Part shown: positions 42,261-54,917 of the stretch, one piece after another
Position numbering within the stretch: the first letter of the stretch is position 1
Layout of the letters: each line of letters starts with the position of its first letter
Origin: Cavia porcellus
Lineage: Eukaryota > Chordata > Mammalia > Rodentia > Caviidae
Direction of reading: 5' to 3'
NCBI RefSeq assembly: GCF_034190915.1
Contig: NW_026947487.1
Span: 121,081,701 to 121,145,700 of the forward strand
DNA length: 64,000 nucleotides
Program-made: the position numbers and the translations under genes
The notes under the pieces: model-generated
The model's input: only the letters and a program-made list of their open reading frames with translations
The model's database searches: none
What the model was told of the DNA's origin: nothing

Positions 42261-43691
42261 GATTAGGAAGCCAAACCACTGGGATTAGTGAGCCAGTGTT
42301 TTAGGAAAGGCCCTGCCTCTGCCCCATCTCCACACACACACACCATGCCCCTTGTGAAGGAATGCAGGGGCAGAGACTGGATTAGACTTGCCAGGGAAGA
42401 AGGTGGTCTGTCCAGTCAACCAAAAATCAATGTGAGATTCTAGCTAAATTTCATTTTTCTCCAATGGACAGGAAGGTGTCTTGTTTTTTTTTTTTTTTTT
42501 CTTTTATTTCTCCCCTGGTTCTCTGGTCAAAGGCTAGCTCTGTGACAATGCAAAATCACTAGGGGCATAACAAGTCCCTCGAGAAAAGCATAAGGAGCTG
42601 AGTGATCCACACACACATGGGAGACAAAGAGCAACCTGTTCACCCCACCAAAGAAGCAGGATATACAGGTGCCTGTCTGATGAACAAAAAATCCATGCAT
42701 GTCAGATTGTAGCTAAATCATTTCCAGTGGGCCTTCTGGTACCAGGGTGTACATATCATGACAGACACAGCATGATTTTTTCTGAGAGGTTTATTTTTTT
42801 GGTTCCTCATCTATCTGTCTGGTTTTGCTGGTGTCTCACCAGATTTTGTGTGTTCACTGTTAAGAGATGGTGACCCAGTAGGCCCCCTTTGGCCCCCACC
42901 CACTCCCGACCCCCAAGACCCAACATCCTGGCCACCTTCCCCTCTTGGCGTGAGGGGTGAGTTGTGGAGGGCGTGATGGCCTGCCTGGCCAGTCACAGCG
43001 TCTTTGGCGGAAGCTGGCAATTTCTGTGGCAGTGCTCTGACACTGCCACCTATTTCATCTTCTGGCCAGCAGAGGATGCAGCTGCGAACCTAGCCACAGT
43101 CAAAGATCCAGAACTCAACGGAGACAGAGAGAGGCAGAGAAAGACATCATAGACATAGCACAGGACACATGCATTCTGGGATGGACCTGTCATGTGTGTG
43201 TGTAGGGGCACAGATGGGAGGATAACACCCTCTTTGGGTGGGTTAGCTTAGGCTTAGCATTAGGGTTTTAGGGTTCAGGGTCCCATTTCAGGGCTCTGAG
43301 CAAAGGTCGGCTGGGCAGATAGGATGGATGGGCAGAGAGCCACGCTGGGAACGAGTGCCTGTCAGGGTAGGAGAGTCCTAAGGAGGGAGGGAGGCCTCTG
43401 GCCTTCAGTCACCAGCCTCCCTCACCTCACCTCACCTCACCTCACTTCTGAGTCCAGGGGCACATATGTGTGTGAGAGGGCATTGTCTTGCCTCAGTGGG
43501 GCCCTCCTCCCTGGACAGATGGCCAAGGGGTCAGTTTTGCCTGCTGCCAGGGGAGGTCTGGGCCTCAAACAGGAATGGGTGAGGGGACCAACTATGTATG
43601 GCTAGGTAGAGTATTCCCCAACTCGGGTGCCCCCTGCAGGGTGGGTACAGCTACCCACCTGGCCTCAGGTGGGTCCTTAAACACCTGCACA

Positions 43692-43811
43692 CATCTTCTA
43701 GGGTGGATGTGGGAAATACGGACATGAAGTACAAGAACTGTGTGAGTGAGGAGTGAGCCACATTCTGACCTGAAGGATGCCAATGAAACAGAGCTTCAGA
43801 GAAATGTACTC
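43692..43811 (+). pseudogene. TCEA2: TCEA2-like (TFIIS) unprocessed pseudogene, left part
   Basis: After an intron-like CACATCTTCTAG acceptor, the sequence encodes VDVGNTDMKYKN and, after decay including two stops, LKDANETELQRNVL. This aligns with TFIIS IFRDVGNTDMKYKN...NLKDAK...RRNVLCG in the Pol II-binding central domain. The exon is cut by the L1 at 43812 and continues past it at 50577, the target-site duplication being part of the exon. TFIIS rescues arrested RNA polymerase II; this copy is dead. The intron-like flank shows that it came by DNA duplication and not through mRNA. Confidence 0.8.
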
Positions 43812-43813
43812 GA

Positions 43814-43930
43814 CTGGAAGGTGCACATCCAGCTGAGCAGAGGCCGGCCCTGCTGCCACCTCTCCCACCCGGGGCCCATACTACCACCTCTGGGGACCAG
43901 AAGGTGTGCATCCAGCTGAGTGGAGGCGAC
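43814..43930 (+). repeat. 83-bp monomers in the L1 5' UTR
   Basis: AAGGTGCACATCCAGCTGAG (43818) recurs as AAGGTGTGCATCCAGCTGAG (43901), a spacing of 83 bp. The second copy is partial. Monomeric promoters are known in mouse L1, with longer units. Confidence 0.75.
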
Positions 43931-44136
43931 TCCGGTCCCGCCCTGAAACTGTGCAAATTGAGGAAGCTTTAGGTTTACCTGAGAGGAGCCTGGCAAGCCT
44001 CTTTTAATCCAGGGGCTCTGCTGCCCAAGGAGGGAGCTACTACAAGAGGAGTACCAAGAGCCCAGGACATGAGTCAATTTACAACACAACCAGGGGAAAC
44101 TCTGAAACAACACTTGAAACACAGTAATATAGGAAA

Positions 44137-45182
44137 ATGACAAAACAAAAGACCAAAATGCAATCTCAAACACCCAACCCATCCCCCCAAGAAAGCCTAG
44201 GAGCCATGTACATAGAAGAAAATACATGCTATATACCTGAAATACCTGAAACAATAGTAACAGAAATAAAGAAGCAGCTCCAGGAAGCTTTGAAGGAATT
44301 CAAACTAGAAATAATATATCAGATAAAAGAAGAAATAATAAAAGAAATGAAGGAGATGCTGAACATATCTAAAGAAGACACAGCTTAAAAATTGGAGGAA
44401 CTAAACAAAAGGATAGAATCTCTGGATGAACAATATAAAAAACAAACAGAATATATAAAACATGCAAAGAGATATACAGGAAATCAAAAGCAACATTGAA
44501 AGTTGTAAAACTGCCTGAATGAATGCAAAGATAGAATTTCGGACCTCGAAGACAAGATTGCAGCCAGTGAACAGGAAAGGAAAGATCTTTTAAAAATAAC
44601 AAGAAATCAAGAAATAACAATACAACACCTGCAAGATGACGCAAAGAAAAACAACATCAGGTTGATAGGGATAAATGAAAAAGAAGGAGACAATACAAAG
44701 GATGTGAAGAGGATATTTAGAGAAGTAATTGCTGAAAACTTCCCAAACATGATATTGGAAACTGATATCAGGATCAATGAGGCATATAGAACTCCAAATA
44801 GCCATAACCAAAATAAAACAGACATATAATAATCATCATTCCAGAAATCGAACAAAAGAATAGAATATTAAAAGCTGTCAGAGAGAAAAGACAGATCACC
44901 TATAAAGAAAAACCTATCAGAATCACAGCAGACTTCTCAGCACAAACAATAAAGGCAAGAAGAACATGGAGTGAAGTATTTCAGACCCTAAAGGAAAATG
45001 ATTTCCAACCTAGACTGATGTACCCTGAAAAACTGTCCTTCAAAATTGATGGAGAAATAAGATACTTCCACCACAAAGAACAGCTGAAGAAATTCATGAT
45101 CACCAAGCCAATCCTGCAAAGAATACTAAAAGACAGTCTAGATACACTTAAGAAAAAACCACTTAACAAAGCAGACAATTAA
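44137..45182 (+). pseudogene. L1 ORF1 of element L, broken
   Basis: Begins MTKQKTKMQSQTPNPSPQES, with a coiled-coil region (EIKKQLQEALKEFKLEIIYQ). A stop at 44386-44388 and later frameshifts break it. C-terminal CTD-like sequence is visible (ADFSAQTIKARRTWSEVF-like, PRLMYPEKLSFKIDGEIRYF). It runs on past the place where elements A and B stop, ending in KADN just before ORF2. Confidence 0.85.
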
Positions 45183-45201
45183 ATAGAACAGAAAGATAAA
45201 G

Positions 45202-48200
45202 ATGCAACAGCAGAAATATAACATGTCACTAATAAACCAATATATAACACTTATAACCATTAACGTAAATGGTCTCAATGCACTAATTAAAAGAAATAGA
45301 CTGGCAGAATGGCTCAAGAAACAAAATCCAACCATATGCTGTCTACAAGAAACCCATCTAACCCAAAAGGGTACTCACAGACAGAAAGTCAAAGGATGGA
45401 AAACAATACTTCATGCAACAGGAACCCCCCCAAAAAAAGCAGGGGTAGCTATTCTGTTTGCAGACAATGTGAACTTCAAACCAATAATGATCAGAAGTGA
45501 CAAAGCATGTCACTACATACTGGTTACGGGAAAACTTCAAGAGGAAGAGATAACTATCTTAAATATATATGCACCAAATTCCAAAGCACCCAGTTATATA
45601 AAACAAGTAATATCAGAAATGAAAAACCAAATTAGCAGTAATACAATTATAACAGGAGATTTGAACACACCATTGACACCAATGGACAGATCAACAGGAC
45701 AGAAAATCAGCAAAGAGATAAAAGAACTGAATCACACCTGTGAACAAATGGAATTGATAGACATATACAGAGTACTCCACCCAACAACAACAGAATACAC
45801 ATTTTTCTCAGCAGTACATGGGTCATTCTCTAAAATAGACAATATATTAACTCATAGAACATATTTAAAGAAATGCAAAAAAGTTGAAATCATCCCCTGC
45901 ATGTTATCAGATAATAGCGCTATGAAATTAGTAATTAATGATAAAAGATACTGCAAAAATCCCATAAACACATGGAAACTGAATAACACACTCTTGAGTA
46001 ATCAGTGGGTTACAGAAGAAATTAAACAATACCTACAAACAAATGAAAACACAAATACAACTTACCGGAATCTGTGGGATGCAATGAAAGCTGTCCCCAG
46101 AGGGAAATTTATTTCACTGAGTTCCCACATCAGGAAAACAGAACAAATACAAATAAATAACTTGATGTTACACCTCAAACATCTAGAAAAAGAAGAGCAA
46201 GTCAAGCCCAAAGCCAAAAGAAGAGAGGAAATTATAAAAATCAGAGCAGAAATCAATGCAATAGAGACTAAGAAAGCAATACAAAGAATCAATGAATCAA
46301 AGAGTTGGTTCTTTGAAAGAATAAATAAAATTGATAAGCCCCTAGCCAATCTTATTTAAAAAAGGGAAGAAAAAGCTCAAATTCATGCAATAAGAAATGA
46401 AAAAGGTGAAAGCACTACAGACCCAATAGAAATACAGAAGATCGTCAACACCTATATCAAAAACCTCTACTCTCAAAGGGTAGATAACACAGAAGAAATA
46501 GACAGATTTCTAGAAGCATATGAAGTACCAAAGCTAGGTCAAGAAGAAGTAAAACTGCTGAATAACCCAATTTCTATTCATGAAATAAAAAACGTAATTA
46601 AGTCATTACCTACAAAGAAGAGCCCAGGCCCAGATGGATTCACTGCAGAATTCTACAAGAAATACAAAGAGGACCTAATGCCGACACTCCTCAAACTCTT
46701 CAATGAAATTGAAAGGGAAGCAATCCTTCCTAAGTCATTCCTGGAAGCAAATATTACTCTAGTACCAAAACCTGAGAAAGACCCAACTGAAAAAGAGAAC
46801 TACAGACCAATCTCCCTGATGAACACAAATGCAAAGATCCTCAATAAAATATTGGCAAATAGGATGCAGCAAGTCATCAAGAAGATTATACACCATGACC
46901 AAGTGGGATTCATTCCAGGTATGCAGGGATGGTTCAATATACGTAAATCAATAAATGTAATCCACCATATCAATAGAGTCAAAAGTAAGAATCACATGAT
47001 CATTTCTATAGATGCAGAAAAAGCTTTTGATAAGGTACAACATTCATTTATGATAAGAACCTTACAGAAAATTGGAATAGATGGTCTTTACCTCAACATA
47101 ATTAAGGCCATGTATGACAAAGCAACAGCCAGTATCATACTAAATGGCCAAACATTGAAGGCCTTTACTTTAAAACCAGGCACAAGACAAGGATGTCCCC
47201 TGTCACCGCTCCTATTTAATATAGTACTGGAAATACTAGCCAGAGCAATTAGACATGAAAGAAAAGTAAAAGGGGTAAAGATAGGAAAAGAAGAAGTTAA
47301 ATTATCACTATTTGCAGATGATATGATACTCTACATAGAAGACCCCCAAAACTCCATTGAAAGACTCCTAGATATAATAAATAAATTCAGCAATGTGGCT
47401 GGATACAAAATCAGTATTCAAAAATCAATAGCATTCTTATATACTAACAACAATATCACAGAGAGAGAAATAAGAGAAGCTACACCCTTCACAGTAGCAA
47501 CCAAAAAAATGAAATATTTAGGAATTACTCTCACAAAAGAAGTGAAAGACCTATACAGGGAAAATTATAATACATTGAAAATGAAATTGAAGATGATCTC
47601 AGGAAATGGAAAGACATCCCTTGCTCATGGATAGGAAGAATAAATATTGTGAAAATGGCCATTCTCCCAAAACTGTTATATAGATTCAATGCAATCCCGA
47701 TTAAAAATACCATCAACATACCTCATAGATCTCAAGAAATCAATCCTAAAATTCATCTGGAACCAGAAGAGACCGAGAATAACAAGGACAGTTCTAAGCA
47801 GCAAAGGCAAGGCAGGATGCATCACAATCCCTGACTTGAAGTTATACTACGAAGCAACTGTAGTAAAATCAACATGGTACTGGAATCAAAACAGAGCCGA
47901 AGACCAATGGAATAGAGTAGAAGATACAACCACAACTACAAACACACTCAACCACCTCATCTTTGATAAAGGGGCCAAACAGTTTCACTGGAAGAATGAC
48001 AGTCTCTTTAATAAATGGTGTTGGAAAAACTGGCTCTCCATATGCCAAAAACTAAAGCTAGACCCATGCCTGTCACCATATACTAATATAAAATCTAAAT
48101 GGATCAAAGATCTAAATATTAAAACAGAAACACTAAATCTATTGGAAGACAAATTGGGTAAAAACCTTGAAGACATAGGGGTAGGTAGAGAATTTATGAA

Positions 48201-49031
48201 CAAGACTCAAACCTCACGGGAAATACTTCCCAGAGTCAATAACTGGGATCACATCTTATTAAAAAGTTTCTGTACATCGAAATAAATCTCTAACATAGTG
48301 AAAAGAAAACCCACAAACTGGGAAAAAATTCTAGTGAACTGTCCCTCAGACAAAGGACTTCTGTCTAAAACATACAAAGAATTAAAACAAATCAGACCCC
48401 CAAAATTCAAAGACCCCATCCAAAAATGGGCATCGGAGTAGAATAAACAATTTTCAGATGAAGAAATGCAAACGGCAAATAAATATATGAAAAAATGTTC
48501 AGCATCACTAGTCATTAGAGAAATGCAAATTAAAACCACACTGAGATTTCATCTCACTCCTGAAAGAATGGCCAAGATCAAGAAAACCACCAATAACAAA
48601 TGTTGGAGAGGCTGTGGGGAAAAAGGAACTCTCCTGCACTGTTGGTGGGAGTGTAGACTGGTGCAACTATTGTGGAGTCAGTCTGCAGATTTCTTAGAAA
48701 GCTGGGACAGGAAGCACCATTTGACCCAGCTATTCCACTCCTAGGCATATTCCCAGAAGAACTGAAAGCATCATACCACAATGATATATGTGCACCTATA
48801 TTTATAGCAGCACAATTTGTAACAGCCAGATCTTGGAAACAACGTAAGTGTCCATCAACTGAGGAATGGATAAAAAAGTTTTGGTATTTTTATACAATGG
48901 AGTACTACTCAGCTATAAAGAACAATCACATTGAGACATTTATAAGTAAATGGACACAGCTTGAGACCATACTTATAAGTGAAATAAATCGAACTCACCT
49001 GTATAAATACCAAATAGTTTCCCTGGTGTAA
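45202..49031 (+). pseudogene. L1 ORF2 of element L (endonuclease, reverse transcriptase, Cys/His motif), broken
   Basis: Endonuclease: NVNGLNA, CLQETHL, GDLNTPL and FSKIDN are kept, but the catalytic SDH motif reads SDN (LSDNSAMKL). A single in-frame stop (TAA, 46357-46359) follows; the same frame then continues through the reverse transcriptase ([51 protein letters not shown]) to 47634. Two frameshifts (about 47580 and 47710), a stop at 48285 and one more frameshift near 48665 follow. The C-terminal [18 protein letters not shown] has the usual C-x3-C-x7-H-x4-C spacing. Moderately old, not able to move. Confidence 0.92.
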
Positions 49032-50564
49032 GAAATGATAAGAATACATGAAAGTACATGGTAATCATGATTCCCAGTCACACTGGTTTGAAGCCATATA
49101 ATGTTTTCACTTATTACTTGGAATGGTTTTAATTTGGGTGTTTTTATTTTATTGTGTGTGATACTACAAATGACTATTTTGAAGAGAATAAGAGCGTAAT
49201 ACCTAGTGCTGATTTAATATCATCCTGCTTTGAATCCCCATCAAGTTGTTGTTCATTTGTTTCCATTGGTTCTAACATGTGGTACCTTATTATATCTTAA
49301 TGTATGCGATAGTATAAGCAAGTTTTTTATAGACAAAGAGATAATATAGAAATTGATGTTTGGTTTCTGCTAGCTGGTTCTAAATTCCCTGCAACAATTT
49401 CATTCTCTTGAATGGTCTCTTGACTGTCTTGATAAATTTGATGCTATAGTATACGAAGTTAGACTCAAATATTTCAAGGAAAGAGTCACTATGATAACTA
49501 CTATTAATGTCAAGCTATCTGGGGGTGAAATACTATGATGGTTAAATTTTTCGATTCTGATCGGGGTTGTTATATTGATACGTTCTTTTTTTTTTATCTC
49601 AGTCTCCCCCCCTTTTTCTTTCCTTTTTTTTAAAAAAATTAATTTATTTGTTAGTATCTTTTAACTAAGGGAAAATTAAATTAAAAATAGTGTGATAGAT
49701 TATAGTAATTTTTTTTTGTTTCCCTATCAACCTGATTTGAACCCCTGTAGTGTTCTCCATATCTTGTTCTGACTGATTTTATTATATTCTGTTTTGCTTA
49801 ATAGTATCAAGTTTGAGGGTATAGGCAATCATTTGGAAGGCAACCAGATATTCTATGATGCCCATTATTATTTGACTATTATCTTTGGAATCCTATAAGC
49901 TCTCCAATGTGGTTTTATTGGTCTTATGTACAGTTTTGTTCAATTCTTTTATACTAGCTGATATAGGCTTCTCTTTTTAGGATAACAAGAAGCATAATGG
50001 TAACCATTGTTGATCACCTAGTAATCCCCCCCTTTATTTTTTTTTAAGTTTTTATTTTTTTTTGATTTTATGCTATGTCCATCCTCCTGATCTAAATGAC
50101 TCTGTTTTGCTTTGTCACGTTGGGTTTTTCTTTGGTCTGTCTTGTTTTGTTTTTTGTTTTTTGGCCTTTTTTTCAATCTTTTTTCTTTTCCTCTTTAAAG
50201 AAAAAGTTAAAAAAACTGTGGAAGTAATGGAAACTAAAATGCGTGATTGTTACTGTAAAAAAGAGAGGAAGGAAAGTGATCTAAAGGATATAACTGCAAG
50301 TTTATTTAAATGTGTAGGAAAGAGAACCATATTGCTGAGTTTTTCTTGGATCATTGAACAGAACTGACTGCAATCTCACTGTATTAATCTCCTCTTTGTA
50401 TGCTTTAATTTTGTAATCTGGACAGCTGTTTGTAAGTTGACAATGTGTGATCTATTAACTGGTGAACTCTTACTGTATGTTTTTTCTCTTGAAATTTTGT
50501 GTTGCTTCTAGCCTTTTACTGTCTTGCTTCATTTAGTTTTGTCTTTCTCTTTAAAAAAAAAAAA
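49032..50564 (+). repeat. Long 3' UTR of element L
   Basis: 1.5 kb sharing block order with elements A and B: GTGCTGATTTAATATCATCC (49.21 kb), GATGCTATAGTATACGAAGT (49.44), TATAGGCAATCATTTGGAAG (49.82), GATAACAAGAAGCATAATGG (49.98) and AAGTTGACAATGTGTGATCT (50.43). Confidence 0.8.
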
Positions 50565-50576
50565 AGAAATGTACTC

Positions 50577-50830
50577 TGTGTGTGGCACCATAACTCCCAG
50601 AAGATCAGATCAGATCAGATCACTGTGGGTGACAACATCACATCAGAGGTGAGTCCCACAGGAGGCATTGGGGCCTGCTTCTGTGGAGCTGGAGTTGCAG
50701 GCTAAGTAAGTACTTGACCCCTCACCCATGGCGAGTGATGAGCTCAAGGAGATCTGTAAGGCCATACTAAGGAAGGAAGCCATCCGGGAGCACCAGATGG
50801 CATGTACTGGTGGTACACAGATGGACAGAC
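50577..50830 (+). pseudogene. TCEA2: TCEA2-like (TFIIS) unprocessed pseudogene, right part
   Basis: Continues the exon cut by the L1: TGT-GGC-ACC-ATA-ACT-CCC, then CAGATCACTGTG and ATC-ACA-TCA-GAG (VLCG-ITP-QIAV-MTSE in TFIIS), followed by a GTGAGT donor (50649). An intron of about 80 bp, then MASDELKEICKAILRKEAIR, EHQMACTGGTQ. This is closer to TCEA2 (MASDELKEIRKAMTKEAIRE) than to TCEA1. Small insertions break the frame. No zinc-ribbon exon with CxxC pairs was found to the right. Confidence 0.82.
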
Positions 50831-51369
50831 AAAGGAATGCCAAATCAGAGGCCAGATTACATGTCCCCCACCAGGGATAGAAGTTGCTGTTCCACCAAAA
50901 AACAAGACTTTAGTTGAATTTTTCCTCAAGGAAAATTTTACTGCATTTTTCTGTTCAAAAGGTAGCATTGTGCCGCACGGAGAAATTACTCACTCATGGT
51001 ACAAGTCCCATGAGAGAAGCAGAACGAGTCAGTGTGAGCCATGCCCCCTCACCCTCCCACACAGGAGACAAAATCAACCTGCTGCTTGCTTGACCAAAGG
51101 AAACGGCAGGAGATGGGTGTCTCTGTCTGTCTGTCTGATGCTGAGTGAAAATTGATGTCAGACTGTAGCCGAATCTCACTTCCAGTGGGATATTTGACTG
51201 TCTGGTTTGGTGGTTCTCAGATCCAGAGCTCTATGGAAAAAACAGAAAGAGTGTTCGGGGGCTTGGCTCCTTAGCTTTTCAGCCTCCTGGACTCCCACTG
51301 GGCACCAATCAGTGCAGGGTCACAACACACACGTGCTGCCCCCCATCCATCCATACCCCAGCTCTAACA

Positions 51370-51400
<31 letters not shown>

Positions 51401-51781
51401 TGCCCTGATGGTCACCCATAACCCAGCACAGGTAGCTTGGCTCTGCTTGGCTCAGCTCACTAAACTCCGAATATATGCTCCTTTTGGCCGCCCTTGGATG
51501 GACTCCTAGATTATTCATGAACCCAGTTCAGTCTCATTTTTGCCTCTTTCCACTCTCTGTCTCTGCTTTCCTAGGGGCCCTTTGCCTATTTTTGGTTCTC
51601 TCTGCTTTTGCTTTTAGGGCCACTTAGGGTCTTTTTGAACTCTCTCAGCTTTTCTCCACTCCCCTGGCCTCTTTTCTCTTTCTCTCTCTCCATCTCTCTC
51701 TGTCTCTGTCTCTCTCAGCTGTTTTTGTTGCCTCATGCTTCTTTTCACTCTCTCCCTCCCCACTTTTTCTCAGACCTTAGC

Positions 51782-51859
<78 letters not shown>

Positions 51860-53290
51860 CCCCCATCCTCACCCATGACCTAACACATGCAGTTCAGCTC
51901 AGCTCAGTCAATTCTAGATGTACACATCTTCCTTGATCTGGCTGCTCGGATTCCCATGTCTGTCCTACACAAACATGCTTAAGTCCCTTTGCGCTTTCCA
52001 ATCCCTCCCCAGTTTTGTTTCCCCTACCCTTTCCCTTTTACCACCCTCCCATTCCCTGTGCTTTTCTTGGGGTCCTTTGGCTCTTTTTGCATCAATCTCT
52101 CTGTCTCTTTCTTTGCTTTTCTGAGGCCCTCTGCTTTTTGACTTTTTTTGCTTTGTCTTTCCAGCTCTGGGCTCTGGGCTCTGGGAGGCTGTGGTAGGGA
52201 GAGAGAGGGGATTGAGTGAGCAGGGCAGCAGGGGTTGGGGGATACAGTGGGCCAGTGGAGTGGTCTGGAGCCAGGGTATTCATGAGGGTTAGGGGAGTGG
52301 TGGATTAGGGCAGGGGAGTGGCCCAGGGCGTTAAGGTTAGGATTGGCAGTGGGTGAGGATTAGCCAGCCACTGGGGTTATCGAGCTAGTGGTTTAGAGAA
52401 GCCCTTGACACGTCTGCCCCCATCACCCCCACTGCCATAGCAATGCCGGTTCTGAGTTGCTAGATTGGACGCACAGCCCAGGGATAAGGTGGTCTGTCCA
52501 CCAAAAATTAAAGTGACACCCTAGGTGAAATTTTCCTGGTGGGAAATGTCTGTCTGCTGACCAAAAATCGTATTTTCCCAGGCTTCCCTGCTTCCTGCCC
52601 CAACATTGCCTCCCTGGGTCCCTAGGTCCCTGGCTCCCATGGTTTCCCTGACTCCCTTGGCTCCCCAGCTCCCTGCATACCTCCAAGCTCTGTGGCGGGC
52701 TCCACACTTAATTCACCATGGGGCCTCACCATGAGCCACCCTCTTGGTCATCATCCTGGTCTTTCCAGCAGGACTGGTGGTTCTCGGATCCAGAGGTCTG
52801 TGAAAAAAAAAAAAAAAAAAAACAGCAAAAGTATTTGTTCAGCCTTCCAGGGCTGCCTCCTTGCCTCCCATGGATGGCCACTGTCCTGTTCAGTGTTGGG
52901 GAGGTCCCAGGCTTCCTGCCTTCCATGCCTGCCTCCCATGAACAGGCAGGTGGGTGCTGCAACATTCAGTGCGAGGGGTTGTCCCAGGCTCCCAGCCTAC
53001 CTCCGGGCTGCCTCCAGGCTCCCTCTGCCCTTCACAGGTGGGCCTCCTTCATTGTCCTCCTCGTAGTTAGGGGTCTCAAGATTCTGGTCCCTGTCCTGGT
53101 CACTTGGCCCAGGCCCTTGGTGGTCCCTGGCAGTCCTCGGACCCGGCTCCCCTGCCCCAGCCTTGGTTGGCCTAAGTCCCTGCCCCATAGCCCCAGTCCT
53201 CTGGCCCCCTAGCCACAGCCAGCTGAGGGCGGTTCCCTTTCCTAACTTTGGGGCCACAGTCTGGCAGGGTTGCTCCTTTGGATGCTCCAG
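50831..53290 (+). repeat. Partial, shuffled macrosatellite sequence
   Basis: Holds pieces of the unit out of full order: AAATTACTCACTCATGGTAC with a CCCATGAGAGAAGCAGAACG block (51.0 kb), CA runs (51.37 and 51.78), GCTCA (51.89), and a CGAGCTAGTGGTTTAGAGAA block (52.38) matching 42.28 and 60.35 kb. GC-rich sequence with no recognised gene fills 52.58-53.29 kb. Confidence 0.6.
51782..51857. repeat. (CA)n microsatellite
   Basis: About 37 CA repeats with one interruption; a shorter CA run lies at 51367-51399. Confidence 0.95.
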
Positions 53291-53396
53291 AGGCTTCTCT
53301 CCATCCCTAAAAACATGCCCTAAGGATACAGACAAGCCCTGTTCCCCACCATCACCCTAATACACACACACTTGCCCTGTTCCCCAACCTCATCCT

Positions 53397-53397
<1 letters not shown>

Positions 53398-53448
<51 letters not shown>
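53398..53448. repeat. (CA)n microsatellite, copy 2
   Basis: About 25 CA repeats at the place corresponding to 39126-39170. Confidence 0.95.
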
Positions 53449-53449
<1 letters not shown>

Positions 53450-54197
53450 GTTCCCCAACCTCAGCCTAACACACAAATAAATGCCACTCCCAATATCAAT
53501 GGCAGATTCTCTTTTGTTCTTTCCTGATGGGATGCCTGTCTGTCTGTGTTTATCTGACGATTCTGGGTTCAAAAGCTTTGTGAAACATGGAACATCCACA
53601 CTCCGGGAGGATCAAAATCCCATGAGAAAAGCAGAATGATCCTTAGTGACACACAGTAGAGAAAAATCAACCCACTCCTTCCATCAAGGAAGCAGGAAAC
53701 AAATGGGGGGTAGGTGGGTGGGTGTCTGTATGTTCTGTCTGCTGAACCAAAAATCAGTGTCAGACTCTAGCTAAAACTTTCCCAGTGGGACATCTCTAAT
53801 TTTTCTGATTTGCTGTGTGTTCAAGATCTTTGTGATTTTTTTCTTTTCCTGGTTTGGGGCCAGCCACTCTGTGAGACATTGAAACAAGGGGTCCACCTAA
53901 ATGGTGGTTGCCCAGCTCAGGTCAGCTCTGCTACACTCCATTCCACTCAGCTCAGCTCATCTCAGTTCAGCTTAGCTCACTGGACTGCAAAGGTGTCCAC
54001 TCCCCTGTCTGTCTGTCATTCATGCACACACTCCAGCACCTTGTCCTTTTTTTGCTCTGGCCCATGTTGTAGCTTGGCATAACTGACCCCATCTATCTTG
54101 AGTCCTGCATTTCATTTCACCAATGCCCTGTTTTTGATGCAGGAAAATGGAAAATTACCAGGGTATAAATCCCATGAGCAAAGCAGAATGAGCTGTA

Positions 54198-54312
54198 CAA
54201 AAAATGGGGCTGGGGTTTAGCTCAGTGGCATAAACGCCTGCCTTGCAAGTGTGTAGTCATGAGTTCGATCCCTGGTACCGATAAAAAGGAAAAAGACAAA
54301 AAAAAAAAAAAA
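54198..54312 (+). mobile_element. ID-type SINE in macrosatellite copy 2
   Basis: GGGGCTGGGGTTTAGCTCAG to GATCCCTGGTACCGATAAAA and an A-rich tail. Duplication GAGCTGTA at 54190-54197 and 54313-54320. Copies 1 (39.91 kb) and 3 (62.74 kb) carry the uninterrupted GAATGAGCTGTAG site, so it arrived after the units separated. Confidence 0.94.
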
Positions 54313-54659
54313 GAGCTGTAGTATCTACAGAATGAGAAAAATGAAAACCTGCTCCACAAAAGAAGCAGGATACAGGTATTAGTCAACTGAAAATGAAGGA
54401 AAGATTTGAGCTAAATTGTTTCCAGCAACATGTCTTTTGTGATTCTCTTTTAAAAACTCTGTCACTTTCCAGTTCAGGGCCACTTGTTTGAGACCCTGAA
54501 CCATGGGTGGTAGTGGGGGTCCATATATGAGTGCGGGGTCCTGAACTCAGTTAATTAAATTCCAAATTTATCAGTGTGGATGCTTGGATTTCTATATTGT
54601 TTTTCATGAACCCCCTACCTCAGTCTCTGCTTTCTTTTGAGTCCTTTGACTCTTTTTGT

Positions 54660-54706
<47 letters not shown>

Positions 54707-54917
54707 GCTTTGGAGTGTCTGTCTGTTCTTTTTGTTTGTCTGTTGAACCAAAAATATCAATGAATGTCAGATTGTACCTAAATCATTTCTAGGGGGGAAG
54801 GAAGTCTTTTTTTCTGCAGTTGTTCTTTGTCTGAAATTTTTGTGATTTTCCAGATCAGGGACAGCCACTGTGTGAGACTCTGAAATGAGGGGTCCATGCG
54901 TGTGGTGGTCAGTCACC

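Larger units (their letters stand above)
38200..43300 (+). repeat. Macrosatellite unit, copy 1
   Basis: Collinear with copies 2 and 3. Landmarks in order: TGTCTGTGGACCTAAAGTCA (38.38 kb), a CA run (39.13), GAAACAAGGGAACCACAAGA and a GCTCA run (39.66), a CT run (40.25), GGTCATTGTTGTAACCAGAC (40.77), GACCAGAAGGCTGATAGAAA (40.94), GATATCACAGAGCGG (42.20) and a TTAGGGTTTTAGGGTTCAGG patch (43.26). Within the unit, smaller diverged subrepeats recur every 250-480 bp, each with an AAAATCA-TCAGA-CTAGCTAAAT-like block. I recognise no gene. Confidence 0.85.
43812..50564 (+). mobile_element. Element L: full-length L1 with ORF1 and ORF2, decayed
   Basis: Bounded by a perfect 12-bp duplication, AGAAATGTACTC (43800-43811 and 50565-50576). 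Layout: short 5' UTR (about 325 bp) with two partial 83-bp monomers, ORF1 (44137-45182), a 19-bp gap, ORF2 (45202-49031), then a 1.5-kb 3' UTR and an A-run. The 3' UTR is homologous to that of elements A and B from about 49170 on. It interrupts the TCEA2-like exon. Confidence 0.93.
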
